64,000 bases of DNA from Betaproteobacteria bacterium GR16-43 (GTDB taxonomy: Bacteria; Pseudomonadota; Gammaproteobacteria; Burkholderiales; Usitatibacteraceae), in the NCBI GenBank assembly GCA_001953215.1, contig CP019169.1, positions 1,612,001-1,676,000 of the forward strand. The letters are read 5' to 3'. The notes under the pieces were generated by a model. It was not told the origin of the DNA. It saw only the letters and a list, made by a program, of their open reading frames with translations, and made no database searches. This document shows positions 8,551-17,695 of the stretch, piece by piece. Position 1 is the first letter of the stretch, and each line of letters begins with the position of its first letter. A program made the position numbers and the translations under genes.

Positions 8551-9354
8551 ATGATCGATCCCGCAAACGCCCTCGAAAGTCCCGCCCGCTATCGCTGGCT
8601 GCTGGCCGCGTTCACGCGCCGCGAGGTGATGAACCGCTACGCCGGCAGCGTGAGCGGCCTCGCGTGGACCCTGCTGCATCCGCTGGCGCAGCTCGCCATC
8701 TTCGCCTTCGTCTTCAGCCAGGTCTTCCGCGCCGGCGTGCCCGCCGAATTCGCGAGCGTGAACTACACCTCGTTCGTCGCGGTGGCCCTGTGGCCCTGGA
8801 TCATGTTCTCCGAGGCGTTGAGCCGCGGCTCGTCCGCCGTCACCGCCAACGCGGGCCTCATTCGCAAAGTCGCTTTCCCGCATCGCCTGCTGGTCTACTC
8901 GACGGTGCTCGCGGGCTACTGCGTGCACCTCGTGGGCTTCCTCGTGGTGCTCGTGGTGCTGCGCGCGATGGGCGAAGGCATCCACCTCTCCACGATTCCC
9001 GTGGCACTCGTCCTGCTCCTGCCGTACCTCGCGTTCGCCACCGGCCTCGCGGCATTCCTCGCGGCCCTGCAGGCGCTGATGCGCGACGTGGAGCATGGCA
9101 TCGGCATCGCGCTCACGATCGGCTTCTACGCCACGCCGATCCTCTATCCGGCCTCGATCCTGCCCGAGGGCGTGCGCGCGTGGGTGCAGGCCTCGCCGCC
9201 GGCGTACTTCTCGCAACGGATGCGCGAGGTGCTGATCCAGGGTTCCGGTTTCGCCGTGGGCGACCTGGTCGCGGCCGCGATCTGCCTCGCCGTGTTCTTC
9301 CTGGGCCTGTGGTTCTTCAACCGCCTGGCGCCCCACTTCGAGGACTTCGTGTGA
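8551..9354 (+). CDS. wzm: Polysaccharide ABC transporter permease Wzm (ABC-2 type)
   Basis: 267 residues with about six hydrophobic helices (LAQLAIFAFVFSQVF; NYTSFVAVALWPWIMFSEAL; HLVGFLVVLVVLRAM; VALVLLLPYLAFATGLAAFL; GIALTIGFYATPILYPAS; AAICLAVFFLGLWFF). FYATPILYP and NRYAGSVSGLAWTLLHPL are characteristic of O-antigen/capsule exporters of the ABC-2 family. ATG 8551 is used because a conserved-type N-terminus starts there; the frame is open upstream and the ribosome-binding site is poor. Its ATPase partner is at 10343, one gene away. Together they should move an undecaprenyl- or lipid-linked glycan across the inner membrane. Confidence 0.9.
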   Translation: MIDPANALESPARYRWLLAAFTRREVMNRYAGSVSGLAWTLLHPLAQLAIFAFVFSQVFRAGVPAEFASVNYTSFVAVALWPWIMFSEALSRGSSAVTANAGLIRKVAFPHRLLVYSTVLAGYCVHLVGFLVVLVVLRAMGEGIHLSTIPVALVLLLPYLAFATGLAAFLAALQALMRDVEHGIGIALTIGFYATPILYPASILPEGVRAWVQASPPAYFSQRMREVLIQGSGFAVGDLVAAAICLAVFFLGLWFFNRLAPHFEDFV

Positions 9355-10346
9355 ACCTGCCCGGCCCGCAAGCCGCGCCGCGCGACGGGACGGCCTGGTT
9401 CAACCACGGCATCGCGCTCAAGCGCGAACGCCAGTGGCGCGAGGCGGCGCTCGCCTTCCGCCGTGCCGCGAGCCTCGAGCCGACGGACTTCGAAGCGGTG
9501 CAGAAACTGGTCGAGACGATCGCGGTGGCGGTCGAGGAAGGGGAGGGATTGCCGGCACCCAAGGCATCGGCAGCTCCGGTGCAGGATCGCCGCGCCATCT
9601 CCATCGTTTGCTGCAGCATCGACCCGGCGCGCGAAGCGGCGATGCGCGCCAACTACGCGGCCGCCCTCGAGGGGCGCGAGCACGAATTCATCGTGATCCG
9701 CGACGCCCGCTCGATGGCCGAGGGTTACACGCGCGGGCTCGCGCAATCGCGCCACCCGCTCGTCGTGTTCACCCATGACGACGTCGAGCTGATTTCGCCG
9801 CACCCCTTCGAGGTCCTCGATGCGGCCCTCGCATCCCACGACATCGTGGGCCTGGCCGGCAGCCGGCGCGTGGCCGGCCCGGGAGTGACCTGGGCCGGGC
9901 ATCCGCACCTGCACGGCTGGATCGCCTACCCGTCGGCACGCCATGCGGGCCGCTGGGATGCCACGCTCTTCAGCACGGAATCCGGCTTGCTCGGCGGCAT
10001 GCAGGCGCTCGACGGCGTCCTGCTCGCGGCACGGCGCGAAGCGGCGCTCGCCATCGGATTCGACGCGGCCACGTTCGACGGCTTCCATTTCTACGACCTC
10101 GATTTCACCTACCGGGCGCACCGGGCCGGCCTTTCGCTCGCCGTCGCAACCGGCGTGGTGGCGGTCCATGCGAGCGAAGGCCGCTTCGACGACGCCTGGC
10201 GTGCGTTCGTACCGCGCTTCCAGGCCAAGTTCCCGGAGCTCGATGCGCCGGCGGGTGCCTTCCACGCGTACGGGGCACCCCTGTCCTCCCGCGCCCGCGT
10301 GCTCGACTTCTACGAATCGCTGCGAGCCCTGGGGGAGGCGCCATGA
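9351..10346 (+). CDS. TPR-linked glycosyltransferase (Glyco_tranf_2_5 / StrF-like)
   Basis: 331 residues, GTG start overlapping the wzm stop (GTGA). Residues about 10-55 form a tetratricopeptide-like helix pair ([34 protein letters not shown]). From about residue 80 a GT-A domain begins ([20 protein letters not shown]) with FTHDDVEL near residue 140, typical of the StrF-like GT2-related family, then [19 protein letters not shown]. It sits between the permease and the ATPase of one transporter, which suggests it acts on the exported glycan. Cytosolic; specificity unknown. Confidence 0.78.
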   Translation: MNLPGPQAAPRDGTAWFNHGIALKRERQWREAALAFRRAASLEPTDFEAVQKLVETIAVAVEEGEGLPAPKASAAPVQDRRAISIVCCSIDPAREAAMRANYAAALEGREHEFIVIRDARSMAEGYTRGLAQSRHPLVVFTHDDVELISPHPFEVLDAALASHDIVGLAGSRRVAGPGVTWAGHPHLHGWIAYPSARHAGRWDATLFSTESGLLGGMQALDGVLLAARREAALAIGFDAATFDGFHFYDLDFTYRAHRAGLSLAVATGVVAVHASEGRFDDAWRAFVPRFQAKFPELDAPAGAFHAYGAPLSSRARVLDFYESLRALGEAP

Positions 10347-11554
10347 GCGCGGCCCGCGGCGACGTCCTGGTGCGCCTCCAGGGCATCGGCAAGGACTACC
10401 CCAAGGTCGCCTCCGGGGGCGACCGCCTGCGCACGCTGGCGGCCCTCCTGGCGCGCCGCAACGACGGTCCCCGGTTCCAGGCGCTGGATGGCATCGACCT
10501 CGAAGTGCGCCGCGGCGAGTCGCTCGGGCTCGTGGGCGAGAACGGCGCGGGCAAGTCGACGTTGCTGAAGGTCATCGCCGGGATCGTGCGGCCCTCGCGC
10601 GGCACGGTCGGCATCGACGGGCGCATCGGCGCGCTGATCGAACTGGGCAGCGGCTTCCATCCCGAGTACACCGGGCGCGAGAACATCGACCTCGCCAGCG
10701 CGCTGGCCGGGTTGTCCCGCCGCGAGACCCGGGGCAAGGTCGACGAGATCATCGCCTTCGCCGACATCGGCTCGCACATCGACGAGCCGATCAAGCACTA
10801 CTCGTCGGGCATGGTGGTGCGCCTGGGCTTCGCGGTGGCCACGGCGCTGCGGCCCGACATCCTCATCACCGACGAGATCCTCGCCGTGGGCGACGAGTCG
10901 TTCCAGAAGAAGTGCATCGCGTGGCTGGAACGCTACCTCTCCGACGGCGGTACGCTCCTCCTCTGCTCGCACAGCATGTTCCATATCCAGACTCTCTGTT
11001 CCAAGGCGCTGTGGATCCACCACGGCCAGGCCCGCATGCAGGGCGACCGCTTCGACGTGACGCGCGAGTACCTCGCGTACCACGAGGAGAAGACCCGCAC
11101 GGAGCGCGTGGCCCGCGTCGTGGCACCCGATGGCCGCGTGCCGCGCATCGCCGAGCTCTGGACCGAGCGCGCGGACGGCACGCGTGCCGACGTGTTCGCG
11201 AAGGGCGAGACCCTCGTGGTGCAGGGCCTCGCGTTCGAGCCCGACGACCAGGCGCCCGTCGTGCTCGTGGGGCTGGTGCGCATCGACGGGACGCCGGTCT
11301 TCGGCGCGCTCACCAACGAGGACGGATTCGTCCCCGCGCGGATCGAACCCACGCGCTTCGGCTTCGCGCTGCGCTTCGAAGGCCTGCCGCTGCTGCCGGG
11401 CCGCTACCGCGCGCGCGGCCACGTGCTGGATGCGCAGGGCCTGCGCCTCTTCGATACGGTCGAGCGCGAGTTCACGGTCACCGGGCAGACCCGCGACTTC
11501 GGGCTGGTCGAATTGCCGCACGCCTGGTCCGCGGGTCGCGGGAGCGACGCATGA
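10343..11554 (+). CDS. wzt: Polysaccharide ABC transporter ATPase Wzt with C-terminal carbohydrate-binding domain
   Basis: 403 residues; ATG overlaps the previous stop (ATGA). ATPase domain about 8-245: Walker [10 protein letters not shown] near residue 66, [18 protein letters not shown] typical of Wzt/TagH, signature YSSGM (about 153), Walker [16 protein letters not shown] (about 173), H-loop CSHSM. Residues about 265-395 form the extra C-terminal domain (Wzt_C type; [20 protein letters not shown] and [20 protein letters not shown]). In known systems this domain recognises the modified end of the O-antigen before export. That fits the methyltransferase gene directly downstream, which could supply the terminating cap (inference). 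Confidence 0.93.
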   Translation: MSAARGDVLVRLQGIGKDYPKVASGGDRLRTLAALLARRNDGPRFQALDGIDLEVRRGESLGLVGENGAGKSTLLKVIAGIVRPSRGTVGIDGRIGALIELGSGFHPEYTGRENIDLASALAGLSRRETRGKVDEIIAFADIGSHIDEPIKHYSSGMVVRLGFAVATALRPDILITDEILAVGDESFQKKCIAWLERYLSDGGTLLLCSHSMFHIQTLCSKALWIHHGQARMQGDRFDVTREYLAYHEEKTRTERVARVVAPDGRVPRIAELWTERADGTRADVFAKGETLVVQGLAFEPDDQAPVVLVGLVRIDGTPVFGALTNEDGFVPARIEPTRFGFALRFEGLPLLPGRYRARGHVLDAQGLRLFDTVEREFTVTGQTRDFGLVELPHAWSAGRGSDA

Positions 11555-12426
11555 ATCCCGCCGTGGAGCAGGTCCGCGCGCTGCTGGAACGCGCCCGCGC
11601 GCTCGAGGCGAATGCGCCGCTCGAAGCCGGCGAGTTCTACCACCAGGCCCGCCTCCTCGACGCGGGATGCCTCGAAGCGCACAACGCGCTCGAGCGCCTG
11701 CGTTCGAGCCATGCGTACGGCCGCTGGATGAACATCGACTGCGTGATCGACGAGCGCGACGACATCTATCGCTTCTTCGCTTCGCAGGACATCGCGCGCA
11801 ATCCGATCCGCGAATACCTCGCCGACGGCTGGCGCACGCTGGCCGAACTGATGCCGCTGCTCGAGCGCGAGGGCAAGCCGCTCACGGGCGTGGGCTCGAT
11901 GCTCGAATTCGCCTCGGGCTTCGGACGCTTCACGCGCCACCTCACGCGCGTGCTGCCCGGGCGCGTGACGTGCTCGGACGTGCTTCCGGGCTCCACCGAC
12001 TTCGCGCGCGAGCGCTTCGGCGTCGAGGCCTTCGACTCGGCCACGAACCCGGAGCGCATCACCTGGCCCCGGCGCTACGAGCTCATCTTCATCCTCTCGT
12101 TCTTCACGCACGTGCCGTTGCACGCGTGGCAGCGCTGGCTCGCGCACTTCGCCGCGGCCCTCGAAGACGGCGGCCTGCTGATCTTTTCGATCCACAGCCC
12201 GGCGTACGCGATCGAGCACAACGTTCCGCTCGACGCGGACGGCGGCTGCTTCCTGCGCAGCAGCGAGCAATCCGCGCTCAGCACGGACGAGTACGGCACC
12301 ACGTTCGCCACCTGGGAGCGCGTTCGCCGCGAGATCGGCGCGGCCATTCCCGGCGCGCGTGTCGAGATCCATCCGAATACCTTCTGGATCGCGCAGGACG
12401 CGGTCGTCGTGCGGGGCGGCCGATGA
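11551..12426 (+). CDS. SAM-dependent methyltransferase, candidate glycan-modifying enzyme
   Basis: 291 residues; ATGA overlap with wzt. The N-terminal ~55 residues look like a degenerate TPR hairpin ([38 protein letters not shown]). A class I methyltransferase domain follows: motif [12 protein letters not shown] near residue 116, then [20 protein letters not shown] and the motif IV region [30 protein letters not shown] matches the usual post-motif segment. Being translationally coupled to Wzt makes a chain-capping or sugar O-methylation role likely, but the substrate is inferred. Confidence 0.8.
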   Translation: MNPAVEQVRALLERARALEANAPLEAGEFYHQARLLDAGCLEAHNALERLRSSHAYGRWMNIDCVIDERDDIYRFFASQDIARNPIREYLADGWRTLAELMPLLEREGKPLTGVGSMLEFASGFGRFTRHLTRVLPGRVTCSDVLPGSTDFARERFGVEAFDSATNPERITWPRRYELIFILSFFTHVPLHAWQRWLAHFAAALEDGGLLIFSIHSPAYAIEHNVPLDADGGCFLRSSEQSALSTDEYGTTFATWERVRREIGAAIPGARVEIHPNTFWIAQDAVVVRGGR

Positions 12427-14492
12427 GCGCCGTCGACGCGGCCGAAAGCCTGCGCCTCGCCACCGAGCACCAGCGCGCCGGGCGGCTCGACGAAGCCGAC
12501 GCGATCCTGCGCGGGGTCGTCGAGAACGAACCCACGAACGCACGCGCACTTTTCCAGCTCGGGGTCCTTGCGCTCGAGCGCCGGCGGCCCGGGGATGCCG
12601 AACCGCTGCTGCGCCGGACGCTGGCCGTCACGCGCCTGCCCGTGGCTTGCCTCGCGCTGGCCGATGCGCTGGAACAACTCGGGCGGCACGCGGACGCGGA
12701 GGAATCGCTTCGCGAAGCCGTGCGCCTCGATCCCAAGCTGGTGGCCGGCTGGGCACGGCTCGCCGAACTCGCGACGTTGCGCGGTGCGTTCGACGACGCG
12801 GTCTGGGCGCTCGCCATCGCCACGCGCCTGAAGCCCGCCGACGCGCGGCTCTGGAACAACCTCGCGGCCGTGCAGCTTCACGCCGGGCGGCCGCTGGAAG
12901 CCGAGGTCGCCGCGCGCAAGGCGCTGGAGATCGTGCCCGGGCATGCGCAAGCGCACCTGAACCTCGGGCGCGCCCGCGGCCTCCAGGGCGATGACGAGGG
13001 CGCCGCGGCCGAACTGCGCGTCGCCGTCGAGAACGACCCCGCGTCGGCCGAAGCGCGCTACTGGCTCGGCATCGCGCAATCGCGCGCGGGTCTCTGGACC
13101 GAGGCGCTGGGCCAGTTCCGGCAGGCGGCCGCGCTGCTGCCGGCCTGGGCCGACCCGCTGATCGGCGCGGGCAACGCGGCCGCCAAGCTCGCGCGGCGTG
13201 TCGACGCGGTGGAAGCGTTCCACGAAGCCGCGCGGCGCGACCCCGAAGGCGCGATGGCGATCGAGAGCCAGGCGCTGTTCCTCATGCAGTACGGAGACGA
13301 ATTCGGCGCCGACGCCGTGCACGCGGCCCACCTCGAGTGGGGACGGCGCCACGCGGCCAGTTCGCCGCGCAAGGCGCGGCCCGCGCGCGAAGCCGGCCGC
13401 AAGATCCGCGTGGGTTACGTTTCGCCACGTTTCCAGCGCTCCTCGATGGCCTTCGCGCTGCTGCCGGTGCTGGAGAACCACGACCGCGCGCGCTTCGAGA
13501 TCGCCTGCTACGCGCAGGTCGAGGAACGCGACGCGACCACCCAGCAGATGCAGTCGCTGGCCGACGCGTGGCGCGAGACCAACGCGCTCGACGACGCAGC
13601 GCTCGCCGCCCTGGTCGAAGCTGACCACATCGATATCCTCGTCGACCTCGCGGGCCATACGCCCGGCAACCGCCTGCCGGCCTTCGCGCATCGGCCGGCC
13701 CGCGCGGCCGTGAGCTGGCTCGATTACTTCAACACCACCGGCGTCGAAGCGATCGATGTCCTGGTCACCGACGCCGCCGCGCTCGAAGCCCCGTTCACGC
13801 AGCGTTTCGTCGAGCAGCCGCGTTCGGTGGGCCCGGTGCGCTATGTCTATGCGGCACCCGTCTACGCACCACCGGTGTCGCCGCCGCCGGCCGCGCTCGG
13901 CGCACCCGTGACGTTTGCTTCCTTCGCGCGCCTGTCGAAGGTCACGGAGGCTGCGTTCGACGCCTGGGCCGAAGTGTTGAAGGGTGTCGCGGGCAGCCGC
14001 CTGCTGCTGAAGAACGACACGCTCGGCGATCCGGCGGCCCGCGTGGCCGTCGCGGAGGCGTTCACGCGCCGCGGCATCGACGCCGCGCGCATCGAGCTTC
14101 GTGCGCAGGACAGCCACGAGTGGATGCTGCGCGAGCTCTCCGGCGTGGACATCGTGCTGGATACCTTCCCCTACAACGGCGGCATCACGACGCTCGAGGC
14201 CCTGTGGATGGCGCGGCCCGTGATCACGCTGCGCGGCGAGACGCTCGTGGGCCGGCAGGGCGCGGGCATCCTGCGCGCCGCGGGCCTGGACGAGCTCGTT
14301 GCGCCCGATCGCGCGGGTTATGTCGCGCGTGCGGTGGCGCTCGCGAACGACCGTCCCCGATTGCTCGCGCTCTCGACCGGATTGCGCGAACGCGTCGCCG
14401 CCTCGCCGCTGTGCGATGCCGTGACGTTCACGCGGTCGCTCGAGGCCCTGTATGAACGCCTGCTCGTCGAGGTGGAGGGCGAGGTGCGATGA
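12423..14492 (+). CDS. TPR protein with O-GlcNAc transferase (SPINDLY-type, GT41) catalytic domain
   Basis: 689 residues; ATGA overlap with the methyltransferase gene. Residues 1-300 are tandem TPRs (AGRLDEADAILRGVVENEPT; GRPLEAEVAARKALEIVPGH; ARYWLGIAQSRAGLWTEALG). The GT41-like domain spans about 325-685: KIRVGYVSPRFQRSSMAFAL, ILVDLAGHTPGNRLPAFAHR, FASFARLSKVT, LDTFPYNGGITTLEALWMAR and TLRGETLVGRQGAGILRAAG. The PYNGGITT and GR-G-ILRA-GL segments correspond to UDP-sugar contacts of O-GlcNAc transferases. Bacterial relatives glycosylate proteins or act in surface-glycan loci. No signal peptide, so cytosolic. Confidence 0.88.
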   Translation: MSAVDAAESLRLATEHQRAGRLDEADAILRGVVENEPTNARALFQLGVLALERRRPGDAEPLLRRTLAVTRLPVACLALADALEQLGRHADAEESLREAVRLDPKLVAGWARLAELATLRGAFDDAVWALAIATRLKPADARLWNNLAAVQLHAGRPLEAEVAARKALEIVPGHAQAHLNLGRARGLQGDDEGAAAELRVAVENDPASAEARYWLGIAQSRAGLWTEALGQFRQAAALLPAWADPLIGAGNAAAKLARRVDAVEAFHEAARRDPEGAMAIESQALFLMQYGDEFGADAVHAAHLEWGRRHAASSPRKARPAREAGRKIRVGYVSPRFQRSSMAFALLPVLENHDRARFEIACYAQVEERDATTQQMQSLADAWRETNALDDAALAALVEADHIDILVDLAGHTPGNRLPAFAHRPARAAVSWLDYFNTTGVEAIDVLVTDAAALEAPFTQRFVEQPRSVGPVRYVYAAPVYAPPVSPPPAALGAPVTFASFARLSKVTEAAFDAWAEVLKGVAGSRLLLKNDTLGDPAARVAVAEAFTRRGIDAARIELRAQDSHEWMLRELSGVDIVLDTFPYNGGITTLEALWMARPVITLRGETLVGRQGAGILRAAGLDELVAPDRAGYVARAVALANDRPRLLALSTGLRERVAASPLCDAVTFTRSLEALYERLLVEVEGEVR

Positions 14493-16690
14493 GCAGCGAT
14501 CCGCGCATCCTCGAGGCGCGCGCGCAGCACCAGCGCGGCGAACTCGACAATGCGATCCGCGGCTACGAAGCCGTGCTCGCGGACCAGCCGGCCGATGCCT
14601 CGCTCTGGCACATGAAGGGCATGGCCGAGCACCAGGCCGGTCGCCTCGACGCCGCGAGCGCCAGTGCGGAGCGCGCCATCGCGGAGGGCGGCGAACAAGC
14701 CCCGTACCTCTACTTGCAGGGCAGCATCCACCACGACCTCGGCGCGCTGGCCGCGGCCGATGGTTGCTATGTGCGTGCCGCCGCGGCATCGCCCAAGTGG
14801 GCCGCGCCGCTGGTGGAGTCGGGCAACGTTCGCATGGACCTGGGCCGGCCGGATGCGGCGCTCGAGTCCTATCGCGCCGCGGCGAGCATCGATGCGCGCA
14901 ACCTGCGTGCCTGGAACGGAATGGGCCTGGCCCTGCTTGCGGTGGACCGCGGCGAAGAGGCGGTGCGCACGTTCAAGCATGCGTTGTCGATCGACCCGCG
15001 CTACGCGCTCGCGCACTTCAACATCGCGCGCCACTACAACCTCAAGTACGACAACGCGCGCGCCCTGGAGCACGTGCAGGCGGCGCTCAAGCTCGACCCG
15101 CGCCTCACCGAGGCGTACCTGCTGCTGGGCGACCTGCACCGGCGCAAGCGCGAACCCGGCCCGGCCCTGCAGGCCTACGGGGCGGCCGTGCGCTCGGCCC
15201 CCAACAACGCGAAGGCCCGCGCGGCCTTCGCGGAACTGCTCGCCGAGACCGGGCGCTTCGACGCCGCGCGCAACGAATATCGAACGCTGTCGCAACAGAT
15301 GGGGAGCAGCCTTCGTGCGGCGCTCGGGGCCAACCTGCTGCTGCCCGCCGTCTACGAGAGCGCCGAGCGCCTCGCGACGCTGCGTGCCGAATACGCCGAT
15401 GGCCTCGCGCGGCTGGACGCGGGGAGGCCGGACTTCCGCTTCGCCAATCCCGGCGCGGCGCTCTCGGACGCGCGCTGGACCAACTTCTACCTCGCGTACC
15501 AGGGCGGCGACGACATCGAATTGCAGAAGCGCTACGGTGCGTTCCTGAAGAGCGTGCTCGGCCATGCCGTGCCGGAACTCTACGAGCCGCGCAAGCCGCG
15601 CGAACGCGGCGGCCGCATCCGCGTGGGCTTCCTGAGCCATTTCTTCTTCAACTGCACCGTGGGGCGCTACTTCGCCTCGTGGATCACGAAGCTCGACCGC
15701 AGCCGCTTCGAGGTCTTCGTCTACTACACCAACGAGTGGGTGGCCGAGGACACGAAACGCATTGCCGCCGCCGCCGACCACTTCCGCCACCTGCCGGGCC
15801 GGCCCACGCTCACGCTCGCGCGGGAAGTGTCGGGCGACGACCTGGACATCCTCGTGTATCCGGAGCTCGGCATGCATCCGGACACGTTCACGCTCGCGAG
15901 CCTGCGCCTGGCGCGCGTCCAATGCGCGGGCTGGGGCCATCCGGACACCACGGGGCATCCCGAGATCGACTGGTTCATCTCGTGCGAGGCGATGGAGCGC
16001 AAGCAGGCCCAGGAGCACTACAGCGAACGCCTCACGCTGCTGCCGGGGCTGGGCACGAACTACGGCGTGCCCTCCGGCGAGGAAACCGCAACGCGCGCGG
16101 ACTTCGGCCTTCCGGACGACGCGCACGTCTACCTGGTGCCGCAGTCGCTCTTCAAGATCCATCCGGACAACGACGCGCTCATCGCCGAGACGATCGCGCG
16201 CGACCCGAAGGCCCTGCTGCTGATGTTCGGCTCGAACCACGAGGTGCTGACCGATACGTTCGCGGCGCGCCTCGCGCCGCACTTCGAGGCGCGCGGCCTC
16301 GATCTCGTCGAGCGCTCGCGCTTCGCGATGCCCTTCCTGCCGCACGGCCGCTACCTCGCGCTGAACCGCCTGTGCGACGTGATGCTCGACACGCTGCGTT
16401 GGTCGGGCGGCAACACCACGCTCGATGCCCTGGCGGTCGGCCTGCCCGTCGTCACGCTACCCGGCACGCAGATGCGCGGGCGCCAAAGCCAGGCGATGCT
16501 CGAGGCGCTCGGGGTGCCGGAGTTGATCACGTCCAGCCGGGACGAGTACGTCGAGCGGGCCGTTTCCGTGGCGAGCGATCGGACGCGGCGACAGGATCTG
16601 TCCGCGCGCATCGTCGCCGCGCATGGGGATCTCTTCGGCCGCGATGAGCCGGTGCGGGCGCTCGAGGATTTCCTTCAGTCCGTTGGGTAG
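14489..16690 (+). CDS. Second TPR protein with O-GlcNAc transferase (SPINDLY-type, GT41) domain
   Basis: 733 residues; ATGA overlap with the preceding paralogous gene. TPRs occupy about 1-290 (AQHQRGELDNAIRGYEAVLA; GRPDAALESYRAAASIDARN; LAHFNIARHYNLKYDNARAL). The catalytic half starts near residue 370 (RIRVGFLSHFFFNCTVGRYF) and includes DDLDILVYPELGMHPDTF, CAGWGHPDTTGHPEIDWFIS, YLVPQSLFKIHPDNDALI, DTLRWSGGNTTLDALAVGLP and MRGRQSQAMLEALGVPELI. It keeps the H-P-D-T-T-G-H-P and G-G-N-T-T signatures of OGT-type enzymes but is only distantly like its neighbour, so the two probably have different acceptors. Last gene of the operon. Confidence 0.88.
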   Translation: MSSDPRILEARAQHQRGELDNAIRGYEAVLADQPADASLWHMKGMAEHQAGRLDAASASAERAIAEGGEQAPYLYLQGSIHHDLGALAAADGCYVRAAAASPKWAAPLVESGNVRMDLGRPDAALESYRAAASIDARNLRAWNGMGLALLAVDRGEEAVRTFKHALSIDPRYALAHFNIARHYNLKYDNARALEHVQAALKLDPRLTEAYLLLGDLHRRKREPGPALQAYGAAVRSAPNNAKARAAFAELLAETGRFDAARNEYRTLSQQMGSSLRAALGANLLLPAVYESAERLATLRAEYADGLARLDAGRPDFRFANPGAALSDARWTNFYLAYQGGDDIELQKRYGAFLKSVLGHAVPELYEPRKPRERGGRIRVGFLSHFFFNCTVGRYFASWITKLDRSRFEVFVYYTNEWVAEDTKRIAAAADHFRHLPGRPTLTLAREVSGDDLDILVYPELGMHPDTFTLASLRLARVQCAGWGHPDTTGHPEIDWFISCEAMERKQAQEHYSERLTLLPGLGTNYGVPSGEETATRADFGLPDDAHVYLVPQSLFKIHPDNDALIAETIARDPKALLLMFGSNHEVLTDTFAARLAPHFEARGLDLVERSRFAMPFLPHGRYLALNRLCDVMLDTLRWSGGNTTLDALAVGLPVVTLPGTQMRGRQSQAMLEALGVPELITSSRDEYVERAVSVASDRTRRQDLSARIVAAHGDLFGRDEPVRALEDFLQSVG

Positions 16691-16710
16691 TCCCTGTCGG
16701 GACCATTACC

Positions 16711-16856
16711 AAGGCGTCCTCCGCAGATAAACGCAGATAGACGCCGATGAACTCCTCCAGCAACAACAAGAAGAACTGGGTCAAACCCCAATGTCCTTTC
16801 TGTCTGCTTGAGGGGGTCATCGGCGTTTATCTACGTTTATCTGCGGAGGACGCCTT
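16711..16856. repeat. Inverted-repeat element, copy 1 (146 bp, 40-nt termini)
   Basis: Left arm 16711-16750 and right arm 16817-16856 are inverted repeats matching at 38 of 40 positions; each arm carries CCGCAGATAAACGCAGATA-type sequence. The 66-nt interior begins ACTCCTCCAGCAACAACAAG. The same element recurs at 42520-42666 and, inverted, at 60584-60724. It lies between the 3' ends of two convergent genes. It has no coding capacity, so it is a MITE/ERIC-like element or bidirectional RNA hairpin. Confidence 0.9.
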
Positions 16857-16861
16857 TCGCC

Positions 16862-17686
16862 TTACCTCCAGCGCCACCCATGGCGCGAGAAAAACTTGAA
16901 GCCCGAAGCGAAAAACCACGCGAGGTGCCGAACGCCCTTCCGGGCCGCGCCCCCGCCGTGGTGCACGATGCGCGCCGCGGGCTCGAAGGCGATCGAGGAT
17001 TCGCGCGCCACGCGCAGGCTGAAGTCGTAGTCCTCGAAGTACATGAAGTAGCGCGGGTCGAATCCACCCAGGCGGGCGAAGAGCGGCGTGCGGACCAGCT
17101 GGAAGCAGCCGCTCGCGATCGGCACGCCCTTCACGAGCCGGTCGCCGAGGGTGTCGCGCATCTCGTAGCGCGCGAGATCGGCCGCGAAACGCCGGCGCAG
17201 GAACGCAGGCGCGAACCCGCGCAGGAAGAGCACCCACACGGTGGGAGGGCGGCGGCAGAGGAATTCGCGTTCACCGGAGGGTGCGTGCACGTCCGGCGCG
17301 ACGAGGCCCACGTCCGGATGCTCGCGCAGCGTGCGCAGGCCGGCGGCGAGCGCGTCGCGATCGAGCTCGACGTCCGGGTTCAGGACAAGGTGCACATCCG
17401 AGGCGAGGCCGGGGAGGACGAGGTTGTTGCCGCGGCCGTAGCCGACGTTGCCGTGGCCCGTGACGAAATGCGCGGGCCCCAACTCCGAGGGCCACGCGGC
17501 CAGCGTCTCGCGCACCGCGGCCGATGCGCTGTCGGGACCGTTGTCCACGAGGAAGAGCGAGGCTTCCGACAGCTCGCCGGCCTCGCGCGCGCGCAGCGCA
17601 GCGCCCGCCAGCGTGGCGAGCGTGCGTTGCAGCAACGCGAGGTCCGGCCGGTACGTGACGATCGCGGCCGAGAGGCGCGCCGGCAT
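16862..17686 (-). CDS. Family 2 glycosyltransferase, rhamnosyltransferase-like
   Basis: 274 residues. N-terminal nucleotide-binding start LSAAIVTYRPDLALLQRTLA, then LFLVDNGPDS, GHGNVGYGRGNNL (the NxGfgxGNN segment of WbbL-like rhamnosyltransferases), HLVLNPDVELDRDAL with the D-V-E metal-site equivalent of DxD, and YFMYFEDYDFSLRVARE. No signal peptide; a cytosolic enzyme acting at the membrane face. The gene begins 9 nt after the stop of the upstream protease gene on the same strand, though the two functions look unrelated. The stop lies 5 nt from repeat copy 1. Donor dTDP-rhamnose is likely from family resemblance only. Confidence 0.82.
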   Translation of the reverse strand: MPARLSAAIVTYRPDLALLQRTLATLAGAALRAREAGELSEASLFLVDNGPDSASAAVRETLAAWPSELGPAHFVTGHGNVGYGRGNNLVLPGLASDVHLVLNPDVELDRDALAAGLRTLREHPDVGLVAPDVHAPSGEREFLCRRPPTVWVLFLRGFAPAFLRRRFAADLARYEMRDTLGDRLVKGVPIASGCFQLVRTPLFARLGGFDPRYFMYFEDYDFSLRVARESSIAFEPAARIVHHGGGAARKGVRHLAWFFASGFKFFSRHGWRWR

Positions 17687-17695
17687 GCCCGGCGC

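Noticed and set aside
12075-14789. 904-codon minus-strand open frame within the TPR-OGT operon
   Set aside because: Reverse-frame shadow of the TPR-OGT gene; biased composition and no motif.
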